Source: Paragemmobacter ruber (GTDB taxonomy: Bacteria > Pseudomonadota > Alphaproteobacteria > Rhodobacterales > Rhodobacteraceae). From it: DNA of 64,000 nucleotides. Positions 1-8,804 of the stretch are shown in pieces. The stretch covers positions 186,001 through 250,000 of the forward strand of contig NZ_JAAATW010000001.1 of assembly GCF_009908315.1 (NCBI RefSeq), written 5' to 3'. Each line of letters starts with the position of its first letter. Within the stretch, counting starts at the first letter, position 1. The notes beneath the pieces were generated by a model. That model saw only the letters and a program-made list of their open reading frames with translations. It was not told where the DNA came from and ran no database searches. The translations under genes and the position numbers were made by a program.

Positions 1-123
1 GGGGATCGAAACCGGGGATATAGAAGACGCGCCGCCGCCGCACCTGTCCGGTCTCTCTTGCCGTCAACCCCGCCATTGCACGCCCCGCACCCGTTACCCC
101 GCCACTATGGCGCGTCCCGGGCC

Positions 124-894
124 TCAGCCCAAGAGCGGAATACCGAACCGGTCAAAGGTTTCCAGCAGCCACCAGCTGAAATCGGTGAAGGCCCCTGTCA
201 GCAGCGCCAACCCCACAACCACCAGCAGCAAACCCATGGCCCGCTCGATCCAGCGCATATAGGGCTTCAGCCGCTGCATGATCCCCATCGCGCGCTCGAT
301 GAACAGCGCGGCCAGCAGGAAGGGGATGCCCAGACCCGCCGCGTAGATGCCCAGCAGCACCGTCCCCCGCTCCACCGATCCCTCCTGCGCAGCCAGCGAC
401 AGGATGGTGCCAAGCTGCGGCCCGATGCAGGGCGTCCAGCCAAAGGCAAAGGCAAGGCCCAGAACATAGGCCCCAAAGGCCGATCCGCCCCTGTCCCCCG
501 CATCCAGCCGCGCCTCGCGGTCCAGCAGACCGATGCGGAACACGCCAAGGAAATGCAGCCCGAACACCAGCACCACAAGACCCGCCACCTGCGAGAACCG
601 TTCCTGATTGGTCAGGAAGAAGGCGCCGAACGCGCTCGCCGTGAACCCCAACAGAAGGAACACCGTCGACAGGCCCAGCACGAAGAACAAGGCAGGCAGC
701 ATCACCCGCCGCCGCGCCGCACCGGCCGCGGCCGCAGGCCCGCTGACCTCGCGCAGGCTGATCCCGCCCATATAGGCCAGATAGGGAGGCACGATGGGCA
801 GCACGCAGGGGCTCAGAAAGGACAGAATCCCCGCCGCCAGCGCCACCAGCATCGCGGGAAGCAAGCCCGCATCTATGATGTCCAACCCGAACAT
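124..894 (-). CDS. ccdA: CcdA-type cytochrome c biogenesis / thiol-disulfide transporter
   Basis: Polytopic membrane protein of 256 residues that passes reducing equivalents from cytoplasmic thioredoxin across the membrane, feeding apocytochrome c maturation. The N-terminal transmembrane segment carries the family motif LSFLSPCVLPIVPPYL and the matching half carries WTPCIGPQLG; the two cysteines are the redox pair of the family. Hydrophobic segments fill the rest, and the length suits the short CcdA class, without the periplasmic domains of DsbD. An upstream in-frame extension exists, but the start at 894 (MFGLDIIDAG) puts the first membrane segment at the N-terminus as in the family and leaves a 93-bp divergent promoter region to the tusA-like gene. 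Family assignment is firm; the exact partner (CcmG or another thioredoxin-like protein) is inference. Confidence 0.9.
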   Translation of the reverse strand: MFGLDIIDAGLLPAMLVALAAGILSFLSPCVLPIVPPYLAYMGGISLREVSGPAAAAGAARRRVMLPALFFVLGLSTVFLLLGFTASAFGAFFLTNQERFSQVAGLVVLVFGLHFLGVFRIGLLDREARLDAGDRGGSAFGAYVLGLAFAFGWTPCIGPQLGTILSLAAQEGSVERGTVLLGIYAAGLGIPFLLAALFIERAMGIMQRLKPYMRWIERAMGLLLVVVGLALLTGAFTDFSWWLLETFDRFGIPLLG

Positions 895-987
895 GCCCCT
901 CTGATACCCGCTTCCCCCCGTTCCGTCACCACGCCGGATTGTCACATTGCCGTGGCCGCGCTGCAACGATTGCGCTATCTGCCCCGT

Positions 988-1221
988 ATGGACCGTTGGG
1001 ATGTAGAGATTGATTGTGCGGGGCTGCTCTGCCCCCTGCCCGTGCTCAAGGCGCGCAAGGCCCTTGCCGCCATGCAGCCCGGCCAGATCCTGCGCCTGAC
1101 CGCGACCGATCGCATGGCCGCGATAGACCTGCCGCATTTCTGCACGCAGGCCGGGCACCGCTTCCTTGCAACCCGGGACGAAGGCCCCGTCACCGCCTAC
1201 CTGATCGCGCGCGGCGACTGA
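988..1221 (+). CDS. TusA-family sulfurtransferase-like protein (SirA/YedF type)
   Basis: Small 77-residue protein with the hallmark N-terminal motif of the family: a D-C-x-G-L-x-CPLPVLKARKAL stretch in which the CPxP cysteine (about residue 15) would carry a persulfide. The rest follows the usual beta-alpha-beta pattern (ILRLTATD, then IDLPHFCTQAGH). TusA-like proteins pass sulfur to tRNA thiolation, molybdenum cofactor or other acceptors; which one applies cannot be told here. The ATG at 988 is chosen because the family motif begins right after it; the reading frame stays open far upstream only because of high GC. It is divergent from ccdA, and both work on thiol chemistry, which may explain the pairing. 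Confidence 0.85.
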   Translation: MDRWDVEIDCAGLLCPLPVLKARKALAAMQPGQILRLTATDRMAAIDLPHFCTQAGHRFLATRDEGPVTAYLIARGD

Positions 1222-1236
1222 CCTGCCCTTCCGCCA

Positions 1237-1300
1237 CGGGTTTCATCTTGGCCCAAATACCTGGGGGTCCGGGGGGCACCCCCGGGCGGAGCCAAGCGGC
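1237..1300. repeat. Intergenic GC-rich repeat-like element with hairpin
   Basis: In the 200-bp convergent gap between the tusA-like gene and rne lies a block starting TTGGCCCAAATACCTGGGGG, followed by runs of G and C that can fold (GGGGG arm near 1263, CCCCC arm near 1280). I recall near-identical text repeated in many Rhodobacter and Paracoccus intergenic regions, so it is probably a dispersed repeat that may also serve as a bidirectional terminator. Only one copy is seen in this window. Confidence 0.45.
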
Positions 1301-1422
1301 GAAGGCCGCGCAGGCGACCCAAAAGAATTGCGCCGCAAGGCGCGCCGCTTGGCTGGCGTTGACCAAAGCGAAGGGGGCCGGAACACGCGCCCCGGCCCTC
1401 CCGTAGTCCTGCGCCACCCGCC

Positions 1423-4380
1423 TCAGCGGCCGAGCGACCACCAGCCCTTCTTGCGCGGCTTGTCGGCCTCGGCCTTGCGTTCGGCCTCGGTCTGCGCTGG
1501 CGCGGCTGCGGGGGCCTGCGGTTCGATCGCCGCCACGGCCGCCTCGCCCGGATCGGCGATCAGCGCCGCCGTCGGCGCCGGTTCCATCCCCGGATCGGCG
1601 GGGAAGGCTTCCGCTGCCGGAGCGGGCGCCTCGGCAGGCGCCACGGCCACAGCTTCGGCCTCGGCAGCCTTGGCCTTGCTCGTGCTGCTGCGGCTGCGCG
1701 AGGTGCCTGCCTTCGGCGCACCGTCCGCGTCAGCCTTGCTAGCCCCGGCTTTGCCGCCCTCAGCCTTACCGCCCTCAGCCTTGCCACCCTCAGCCTTGCC
1801 ACCCTCAGAGTTGCCGTCCTCTGCCTTGGCGGTCTTGCTGGCGGCGGCCTTGCTCGGCGCGGCCTTTGCTGCCCCGGATTTCGACGCCGCCGTCTTCGAC
1901 GCCGTCGATCGCGATGTCGTGGTCTTCTTCGGCTTACCCTGCGCCGGGTCCTCCGCCGCAGCGTCAGTCACGGCCTCGGCCGCCGGGGCCTCGGCAACCA
2001 CCGTCGCTGCTTCGGGCTTCTTGGCCCGCGATGCCGCGCTGCCCCCACGGGTCCGGGTGATCTTCTTCTTGGGCTCTTCCCCGGCCTCGGCCTCTGGCGC
2101 CTGCGCGCCCTCTGCCGCGCCTACCGCCCCGACAGGCGCATCCTCAGCACTGGCTGCGCCGCCCTCATCCGCCTCGTCCTCGCCATCGTCGGCACCATCG
2201 TCAGCGCCCTCATCAGACCCGTCATCAGCCTCAAACTCGCCACCTTGCGCGCCCGATCCATAGCCCGATCCGCTCTTCTTGCGCCGCCGACGACGGCGCT
2301 TCTTCTTTGGCGCCCCCTCACCCCGCGGCTCACCACGCGTCTCGCTCCGGCCCTCGGTGCTGTCCTCGGCCCCCTCTTCGGCCTCGTCCAGTTCCTCGTC
2401 CAGCGGCAGATCGTCATCCTCGTCCTCGTCCACCGGCGCGCCCATTAGCCCGGCATGGCCCGAGATGACCGACGAAATCTCCGGCACCACGCGGGTGGCG
2501 GTCTTGAACTTCTCGATCACGAAATCGGGGCTCACCAGCGACGGGTCGCCCTCGATCCGCACGCTCATGCCATAGCGCGCCTCGATCAGCGCGATATGTT
2601 CGCGCTTCTGGTTCATGAGGAAGTTCACGATGCCGACCGGCGCCTTCAGCAGCACCTCCTTCGACCGCTTCCGCGTGCCTTCCTCTTCCAGCGCCCGCAG
2701 GATCTGCAAGCCCAGCGAATCGTCCGACCGGATCAGCCCCGTGCCATGGCAATGCGGGCAAGGCTGGGTGGTGCTTTCCAGCATCCCCGGCCGAAGGCGC
2801 TGGCGGCTCATCTCCAACAGGCCAAAGCCCGAGATGCGCCCCACCTGAATCCGCGCCCGATCCGTTTTCAGCTTTTCCTTCAAACGCTTCTCGACGGCGG
2901 CGTTGTTCTTGCGCTCTTCCATGTCGATGAAGTCGATCACGATCAGACCGGCCAGATCGCGCAGGCGCAATTGCCGCGCGATCTCTTCCGCCGCCTCGAG
3001 GTTGGTCTTCAGCGCGGTGTCCTCGATGGACCCTTCCCGCGTCGACCGGCCCGAGTTCACGTCAATGGCGACCAGCGCCTCGGTGATCCCGATCACGATG
3101 TAGCCGCCCGACTTCAGCTGCACCGTCGGGTTGAACATCCCGCCCAGATAGCTTTCCACCTGATAGCGGGCGAAGAGCGGCATCTGCTCGTCATAGCGCT
3201 TCACCAGCTTGGCATGGCTGGGCATGATCATGCGCATGAAGTCCTTGGCGGTGCGATAGCCCGCCTCGCCCTCGACCAGCACCTCGTCGATCTCGCGGGA
3301 ATAGAGATCCCGGATCGACCGCTTGATCAGGTTGCCTTCCTCGTAGATGGCCGCCGGCGCGATGGATTTCAGCGTCAGTTCGCGGATCTGCTCCCACAGC
3401 CTCATCAGGTATTCGTAATCGCGCTTGATCTCGGGCTTGGTCCGCTTGGCGCCCGCCGTGCGGATGATCAGGCCCGCACCTTCCGGCACCTCGATCTCGC
3501 CCGCGATTTCCTTCAGCTTCTTGCGATCCGCCGCCACCGTGATCTTGCGGGAAATCCCGCCGCCCCGCGCCGTGTTGGGCATCAGCACGCAATAGCGGCC
3601 CGCCAGCGACAGGTAGGTGGTCAGCGCCGCACCCTTGTTGCCGCGCTCTTCCTTGACGACCTGCACCAGCATGATCTGCCGGACCTTGATCACTTCCTGA
3701 ATCTTGTAGCGGCGATGGCGCGGCTTGCGCGGCGCGCTGATTTCCTCGGCCACATCCTCTTCGGCGACCGACTCGATCTCGTCATCGGTCTCGCTGGCAT
3801 GGTCCATGGCACGATAGGCGCGCTCGCCATTCTCGGCGCCCCCCTCGGCCTCGGCGGCCGGCTCATGCGCGTGGTCATGGCGGTGCGCGTTCCCGCCTTC
3901 GGGCGCCGATGCCTCGGCCGGGCCCGCGCCGCCTTCGTCCACCAGCGTGGCCGCGCCCTCATCCTCGTCCAGATCGACGACATCCATCCCGCCGATCTCG
4001 GCGGTCTTCACCTCGTCGCGCTTGGCCGTCTCGGGGCGCGGGCGCGGCTTGGGGCGCGACCGGCGGTTGTCCTCTTCATCCTGCGCACGGTTATAGGCGC
4101 GCTCTTCCTCGAGCAGCGCCTTCCGGTCCGCGACGGGGATCTGATAGTAATCCGGGTGGATTTCGGCGAATGCCAGAAACCCGTGACGGTTCCCGCCATA
4201 ATCCACAAAAGCCGCCTGGAGTGAAGGCTCCACCCGCGTCACCTTGGCAAGGTAGATATTCCCCGCAAGCTGGCGCTTGTTTACGGTTTCAAAGTCAAAC
4301 TCTTCGACCTTGTTCCCATCCACCACCACGACGCGGGTTTCTTCCGCGTGGGTGGCGTCGATCAGCATTTTCTTGGCCAT
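1423..4380 (-). CDS. rne: Ribonuclease E
   Basis: Endoribonuclease E of 985 residues, the core of the RNA degradosome. The N-terminus (MAKKMLIDATHAEETRVVVVDG) and the following S1-type RNA-binding region match the RNase E/G family. As in other alphaproteobacteria an acidic and basic low-complexity insert splits the S1 region (about residues 110-240). The catalytic part holds ITEALVAIDVNSGR and LAGLIVIDFIDME, whose aspartates bind magnesium. The Zn-link CPHC motif is at Cys541 and Cys544, used to dimerise the protein. From about residue 660 the tail is disordered, with a basic KKKRRRRRRKK stretch and long Ala/Lys/Glu-rich runs, the usual docking platform for degradosome partners. The start at 4380 is fixed by the conserved N-terminus. 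It has a long upstream leader, which fits autoregulation known for this gene in other bacteria. Confidence 0.97.
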   Translation of the reverse strand: MAKKMLIDATHAEETRVVVVDGNKVEEFDFETVNKRQLAGNIYLAKVTRVEPSLQAAFVDYGGNRHGFLAFAEIHPDYYQIPVADRKALLEEERAYNRAQDEEDNRRSRPKPRPRPETAKRDEVKTAEIGGMDVVDLDEDEGAATLVDEGGAGPAEASAPEGGNAHRHDHAHEPAAEAEGGAENGERAYRAMDHASETDDEIESVAEEDVAEEISAPRKPRHRRYKIQEVIKVRQIMLVQVVKEERGNKGAALTTYLSLAGRYCVLMPNTARGGGISRKITVAADRKKLKEIAGEIEVPEGAGLIIRTAGAKRTKPEIKRDYEYLMRLWEQIRELTLKSIAPAAIYEEGNLIKRSIRDLYSREIDEVLVEGEAGYRTAKDFMRMIMPSHAKLVKRYDEQMPLFARYQVESYLGGMFNPTVQLKSGGYIVIGITEALVAIDVNSGRSTREGSIEDTALKTNLEAAEEIARQLRLRDLAGLIVIDFIDMEERKNNAAVEKRLKEKLKTDRARIQVGRISGFGLLEMSRQRLRPGMLESTTQPCPHCHGTGLIRSDDSLGLQILRALEEEGTRKRSKEVLLKAPVGIVNFLMNQKREHIALIEARYGMSVRIEGDPSLVSPDFVIEKFKTATRVVPEISSVISGHAGLMGAPVDEDEDDDLPLDEELDEAEEGAEDSTEGRSETRGEPRGEGAPKKKRRRRRRKKSGSGYGSGAQGGEFEADDGSDEGADDGADDGEDEADEGGAASAEDAPVGAVGAAEGAQAPEAEAGEEPKKKITRTRGGSAASRAKKPEAATVVAEAPAAEAVTDAAAEDPAQGKPKKTTTSRSTASKTAASKSGAAKAAPSKAAASKTAKAEDGNSEGGKAEGGKAEGGKAEGGKAGASKADADGAPKAGTSRSRSSTSKAKAAEAEAVAVAPAEAPAPAAEAFPADPGMEPAPTAALIADPGEAAVAAIEPQAPAAAPAQTEAERKAEADKPRKKGWWSLGR
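1751..1810 (-). repeat. Four 15-bp tandem repeats inside the rne tail
   Basis: Four head-to-tail 15-bp units (consensus on the + strand TTGCCACCCTCAGCC) lie in frame within rne and encode repeated EGGKA pentapeptides in the disordered tail. Units two to four differ by only one or two bases, pointing to recent slippage. Unit number probably varies between strains. Confidence 0.85.
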
Positions 4381-4906
4381 GTTGTCCTGTCGCGCCCCGG
4401 CACGGCCTTCCCCTGCCGGAGCAAGCTCCAGGATCGGGGTCGGACGGGTCAAGGCGGCTTGTCTGGGCAATGTGGCGCGGGGCGAAAAGCCGGGCCATGC
4501 CCTGTGGGCATCCCTCGGCTTTCGTCATCAAAATCGCGCGCATCATCGCGGTTCTCTTTCGGGCACCCTGCGGCACCCACCTGATTAAGCCCGCTGCGTC
4601 CTGCGACCTGACGGGCAAACTGACGACCTTTCGGCCGATCCGACTGCCCCCCGGCGCGGCAGCGCTAACGGGCTGCGGCACAAGGGGCAGAGAATTCCAC
4701 GGCGGGGCAAACCCCGCATCAGGCGACCCTAGCGGCAAAGTCGCGGAAAACACAATGGGGGAATTTAACGAATGACCCCAAACCTTCACAGGGGTTGCAG
4801 CGGCCCCGCCGCTTTCAACCCCCGATCTGCGCCGCCCGGCCCGCATCGCTGCACCACCCGCGCGCTTCCGCCGGGTGCAGCCCTGCGGCCCGGACGGCAC
4901 ACGATG
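4381..4906 (-). other. Long rne leader / dctD-rne intergenic region
   Basis: A 526-bp stretch without a convincing gene lies between the stop of dctD and the start of rne. Several long frames cross it, but none has family resemblance. Its size fits a long 5' untranslated region of rne, which in enterobacteria is the target of RNase E autoregulation; that role here is inference. Confidence 0.4.
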
Positions 4907-6235
4907 TCAGGTGTAATCAGACCGGCTCAACGCGTATTTGGCCATCTTTTCGTTCAGCGTCCGGCGCGGCAGGCACAGCTCATCCATCACGGCCACGATG
5001 CTGCCCTTGTGGCGGCGCATCGTGTTGTCGATCAGCATCCGCTCGAACGCCTCGACATATTCCTTTAGGGGCTTGCCTTCCGTCGTCATCGCAGGCCCCG
5101 ACGCCTCGTTATCGGCCATCAGAAGGCTGGCGATCGACCCCGATCCCCGGCGGTTCTGCAACACCGCGCGCTCGGCGATGTTCACCAGCTGGCGCACATT
5201 GCCCGGCCACGGCGCCTGCAACAGCTGCGCCGCCTCCTGCGCGGTCACCTGCGGCGCCTCGCAGCCGTATTCCTCGGCGAACTGTTCCGACATGCGGGTG
5301 AACAGCGTCAGGATATCCTCGCCCCGCACCCGGAGCGGCGGGCACAGGATCGTCATCGCCCCCAGCCGGTAGTAGAGATCCGACCGCAGCACATCCTCCA
5401 GCGTCTTGTCCGGCGCATGCGCGTTGCAGATGGCGATGATGCGCGTCTCGGGCGGCGTGCCCTGATCGTTGATCAGCGTCAGAAGCCGCGCCTGCAAGGG
5501 CTGGCTCAGCGCTTCCACATCCTCAAGGCACAGCGTGCCGCCCCGCGCCTCTTCCACCAGCGGGATCTGGCCATCCTCGCCGGGGCCGAACAGCTTGGCC
5601 GCCAGCTGATCCTCCGACCACGCCGCGCAAGAGATGGTGACGAATTTCTTCGTCGCCCGCGGCCCCACGGCATGCAGCGCATGGGCCACCAGCGTCTTGC
5701 CCGTGCCGGTTTCCCCGTCGATCAGCACATGGCTATCCGCCTGCCCCAGATCGAGGATGTCCTCGCGCAGCCGCTCCATCACCGGGCTCGACCCGATCAG
5801 CTTCTTCATTAGCACCGACCCGTCCGACAATTCCTTGCGCAGCGCGCGGTTGTCCAGCGTCAGGCGGCGGGCCTGCGTCGCGCGCTTGGCCAGTTCCGTC
5901 ATCCGGTCCGGGTTGAACGGCTTTTCCAGAAAGTCATAGGCGCCCACCCGCATCGCCTCTACCGCCATGGGCACGTCGCCATGGCCCGTGATCATGATGA
6001 CGGGCAGCCCCGAATCCATGCCCATCAGGCGCTTGAGGAACGCCATGCCATCCATGCCGGGCATCTTGATGTCGCTGACCACCACGCCCGGAAATTCCGG
6101 CCCGATGCCCTTCAGCGCGTCCTCGGCACTGGCATAGGTTTCCGTGTCAAACCCGGAAAGCGCCAGCCACTGGCTGATGGACTGCCGCATGTCCGCTTCG
6201 TCATCGACGATCGCCACCTTCATCGCCCGCGCCAT
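4907..6235 (-). CDS. dctD: DctD-type NtrC-family response regulator lacking GAFTGA
   Basis: Response regulator of 442 residues paired with the DctB kinase. Order: receiver domain (DDE at 11-13, phospho-acceptor Asp55 in SDIKMPGMDG, Lys in FLEKPF), AAA+ domain (Walker A GETGTGKT at about 174-181, Walker B LCLEDV near 235-240) and a C-terminal Fis-like helix-turn-helix. The stretch between Walker A and B (about 208-230) reads LFGPGEDGQIPLVEE, with no GAFTGA loop; that loop is what couples ATP hydrolysis to sigma-54. DctD normally drives C4-dicarboxylate uptake genes, but no dctPQM genes are in view. The start at 6235 lies 7 bp after the dctB stop; a second ATG four codons on is possible. The alternative, an NtrC-like regulator of another target, cannot be excluded. 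Confidence 0.85.
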   Translation of the reverse strand: MARAMKVAIVDDEADMRQSISQWLALSGFDTETYASAEDALKGIGPEFPGVVVSDIKMPGMDGMAFLKRLMGMDSGLPVIMITGHGDVPMAVEAMRVGAYDFLEKPFNPDRMTELAKRATQARRLTLDNRALRKELSDGSVLMKKLIGSSPVMERLREDILDLGQADSHVLIDGETGTGKTLVAHALHAVGPRATKKFVTISCAAWSEDQLAAKLFGPGEDGQIPLVEEARGGTLCLEDVEALSQPLQARLLTLINDQGTPPETRIIAICNAHAPDKTLEDVLRSDLYYRLGAMTILCPPLRVRGEDILTLFTRMSEQFAEEYGCEAPQVTAQEAAQLLQAPWPGNVRQLVNIAERAVLQNRRGSGSIASLLMADNEASGPAMTTEGKPLKEYVEAFERMLIDNTMRRHKGSIVAVMDELCLPRRTLNEKMAKYALSRSDYT

Positions 6236-6242
6236 TCCAACC

Positions 6243-8006
6243 TCATTCCGCTGCTTCAACTTCTCGGCCCAAAAGGGGCAACTGCATCTCGAAAACCGCC
6301 CCGCCGCCTTCGGCATTGCGCGCCGTCAACCGGCCGCCCAGATCCGTCACGATCCCGGATGAGATGGCAAGGCCAAGCCCCACCCCCTCACCCGGCTTCT
6401 TGGTGGTGTAGAACGGCTCGAACAGGTTATCCAAATCCACGATCCCGGTGCCGTTGTCGCGCACCGCAAGCAACGCCACATCGCCCGATGACAGGATCAG
6501 GTCGATCTGCGCATCCGCCCGGTCGCGCGTCGCATCCAGCGCGTTGCGCAACAGGTTGATGATCACCTGCTCCAACCGGATCCGGTCGGCCATCACCATC
6601 ACCGGCGTGCGCGGCAGGGTGCGGGTGATCTTGACCACCCGCTGCTTCAACTGCGGCTCCATCATCGACAGCGCCCCCGACAGGGCCGATCGCAGATCGA
6701 CCGGCTCGAAGGCCTCGCCGCCCTTGCGGGCATAGGATTTCAACTGCCGCGTGATCGCTCCCATGCGTTCGATCAGGTCGTCGATGCGCTGGAAGGACGA
6801 CAGCGCCTCCTCCGGGCGCTTGCGCTGCAACAAAAGGCGCGCGCCCGCGAGATAGGTCTTCATCGCGGCCAGCGGCTGGTTCAACTCATGGCTCACCGCC
6901 GCCGACATCTCGCCCAGCGCGGCCAGCTTGGACGATTGCGCCAGCGTCAGTTCGGCCACCGCAAGATCCTTCTGCACCTTCTCGCGCTCGGCGATCTCGC
7001 GCTGCAGCCGCGCGTTCAGCATCCTCAGTTCCGCAGATTCCCGCTGAAAGCTCACGCTCTGCGACCAGGCCTTGCGCGACAGGAAATAGAACGTCAGCGC
7101 CATCAGGATGGCAAAACCCATGATCTCCAGCGCAAGGATCCCGTTCACCCGTTCGCGGACGGAATCATAGGCGGTGAAGGTCACCATCCGCCAGCCGCGG
7201 AACGGCACCCGCGCCTCGGTCTTCATCACCGCCTCGCCGCGCACATAGGCATCGGGCGGCGATTGCGCCCAGTCAGCCGTGGCCTGCAAGGCGCGGCTCA
7301 GGGCCGAAGGCGCATCGCGCACGGCCAGCGCCTCTTCCATCGGCAGGCCGCGCCAGCGCGGCTCGGTCGCAAGGATCACCGTTCCCTCGCTGTCGGTCAC
7401 CATCACCGCATCCTGCAGGCCCGCCCAGGCGCGTTCGTATTTCATCAGATCGACCGCGACGACGATCACCCCCCCGGCCCGGCCATCCATGATCACCGCA
7501 CGCGAATAAGTGAAATCGAACCCGCCCCCTTCGCGCGCCTGCGCGGTAAAGACCGTGTCCTTGTTGCGCACCGCTTCCACGAAATACCCGCTGGAGCGGT
7601 GGTTGGTGCCCAGAAGGTTGCGGTTGGTCGCCGCCACCGTGCGCCCGTCCGCATCAATCAGCATGATCGACGCCACGCCGATCTCGGCCTGCACGCGGAT
7701 CAGTTTCTGCGACGTGTCAGGAAAGTTGCGCGTCCGCAGCGCTTCGACCAGCGCCGGATCGCCCGCCAGCAACAGCGGCACGACCGACGTACGCTGCAAC
7801 TCCGACACCATGTTCCCGGAATAAAGCGCCAGCCGCAATTCCGCCCGGTTGCGCGTCGTTTCCGTGAACCGGTCCGACAACCAGCGATTGGTCACCAAGA
7901 CGACGCCGATCGCCAGAATCACCATCAGGGCGATGGCCAGCTTCACCCGCCAGGAAATGCCCGGCGCGGTTTCGGCGTCATTCAGCGGGGTTGCGGCGTC
8001 ACTCAT
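6243..8006 (-). CDS. dctB: DctB-type C4-dicarboxylate sensor histidine kinase
   Basis: Membrane sensor kinase of 587 residues. One transmembrane helix lies near 22-40 and a second near 290-310, and between them is a periplasmic double-Cache-like domain that would bind the ligand (LIDADGRTVAATNRNLLGTN region). A coiled-coil linker follows, then the phospho-acceptor box with His373 (AVSHELNQPLAAMKTYL), which is very typical of DctB, and a HATPase domain with N, G1 (DNGTGI) and G2 (GVGLGLAISSGIV) boxes. It is the first gene of a dctB-dctD operon. Substrate assignment (succinate, fumarate, malate) rests on family resemblance, because no transporter is adjacent. Confidence 0.88.
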   Translation of the reverse strand: MSDAATPLNDAETAPGISWRVKLAIALMVILAIGVVLVTNRWLSDRFTETTRNRAELRLALYSGNMVSELQRTSVVPLLLAGDPALVEALRTRNFPDTSQKLIRVQAEIGVASIMLIDADGRTVAATNRNLLGTNHRSSGYFVEAVRNKDTVFTAQAREGGGFDFTYSRAVIMDGRAGGVIVVAVDLMKYERAWAGLQDAVMVTDSEGTVILATEPRWRGLPMEEALAVRDAPSALSRALQATADWAQSPPDAYVRGEAVMKTEARVPFRGWRMVTFTAYDSVRERVNGILALEIMGFAILMALTFYFLSRKAWSQSVSFQRESAELRMLNARLQREIAEREKVQKDLAVAELTLAQSSKLAALGEMSAAVSHELNQPLAAMKTYLAGARLLLQRKRPEEALSSFQRIDDLIERMGAITRQLKSYARKGGEAFEPVDLRSALSGALSMMEPQLKQRVVKITRTLPRTPVMVMADRIRLEQVIINLLRNALDATRDRADAQIDLILSSGDVALLAVRDNGTGIVDLDNLFEPFYTTKKPGEGVGLGLAISSGIVTDLGGRLTARNAEGGGAVFEMQLPLLGREVEAAE

Positions 8007-8064
8007 GGGCGCAATCTAGGCCCGCCCCGCCCCCGCCTTCAAGCGCAGGGGGCAAAAGCCCCCG

Positions 8065-8733
8065 TCAGGCAAGCGCCAACCCGCCCAACAGGCCCTTGAA
8101 CAGCGCCGCGCCATCGGTTCCGCCCTGCGCCGGATCCACCACCCGCTCGGGATGGGGCATCATGCCCAGCACGCGGCGATTCTCCGACAGGATGCCCGCG
8201 ATATCCCCCATCGACCCATTGGGATTGTCCGCATAGGTAAACGCGATGCGATCCTCGCCCTGCAGGCGTGCCAGACCCTCGGCATCTATGGTGAAATTGC
8301 CGTCGTGATGGGCCACGGGCAGCACGATCTCCAACCCGCGGGCATAATCGGCGGTAAAGGCCGTCTCGGCCGTGGCCACCCGCAAGGTGACCATCCGGCA
8401 GACGAATTTCAGCCCCGCATTGCGCATCAGCGCGCCGGGCAGAAGCTGCATCTCGGTCAGCACCTGAAACCCGTTGCAGATGCCCAGCACATAGCCGCCC
8501 CGCGCTGCATGCGCCCGGATCGCCGCCGCGATGGGCGATTGCGCCGCAATCGCGCCGCAGCGCAGGTAGTCGCCAAAGGAAAACCCGCCGGGCACGCCCA
8601 CCACATCCACACCGGCGGGAAGCGCGGTGTCCTTGTGCCAGACCCGGGTGACCTGCCACCCCGCCCGCTCAAAGGCCACGGCAAGATCGCGGTCGCAGTT
8701 GGAACCGGGGAAGGTGACGACGGCGGCCTTCAT
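8065..8733 (-). CDS. purQ: Phosphoribosylformylglycinamidine synthase subunit PurQ
   Basis: Glutaminase subunit (222 residues) of FGAM synthase in purine biosynthesis; it releases ammonia from glutamine for PurL. Class I glutamine amidotransferase signs are plain: start [15 protein letters not shown], the [12 protein letters not shown] oxyanion strand, the nucleophile Cys in VLGICNGFQ and the His-Glu pair in MMPHPERV. Length matches PurQ exactly. The usual neighbours purS and purL are missing: upstream is tdm, downstream dctB. It may be transcribed alone from the 71-bp gap behind tdm or by read-through. Confidence 0.96.
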   Translation of the reverse strand: MKAAVVTFPGSNCDRDLAVAFERAGWQVTRVWHKDTALPAGVDVVGVPGGFSFGDYLRCGAIAAQSPIAAAIRAHAARGGYVLGICNGFQVLTEMQLLPGALMRNAGLKFVCRMVTLRVATAETAFTADYARGLEIVLPVAHHDGNFTIDAEGLARLQGEDRIAFTYADNPNGSMGDIAGILSENRRVLGMMPHPERVVDPAQGGTDGAALFKGLLGGLALA

Positions 8734-8804
8734 CTTGGCATCCTTTCATGTCGGGCGGGATGGTTCGCGCCATAGCGCAAACCGCCCCGCCCCGCCACCC
8801 GGAA

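Noticed and set aside
58-987. N-terminal 310 codons of a long open frame fused to the TusA-like protein
   Set aside because: Gln/Arg/His-rich text antisense to ccdA; only the last 77 codons from 988 match a family.
2455-4224. 589-codon frame antisense to rne
   Set aside because: Composition is that of a mirror frame of a high-GC gene; rne is certain on the other strand.
4295-4900. 201-codon minus-strand frame in the rne leader
   Set aside because: No family likeness, no ribosome site and it runs into the rne start in another frame.
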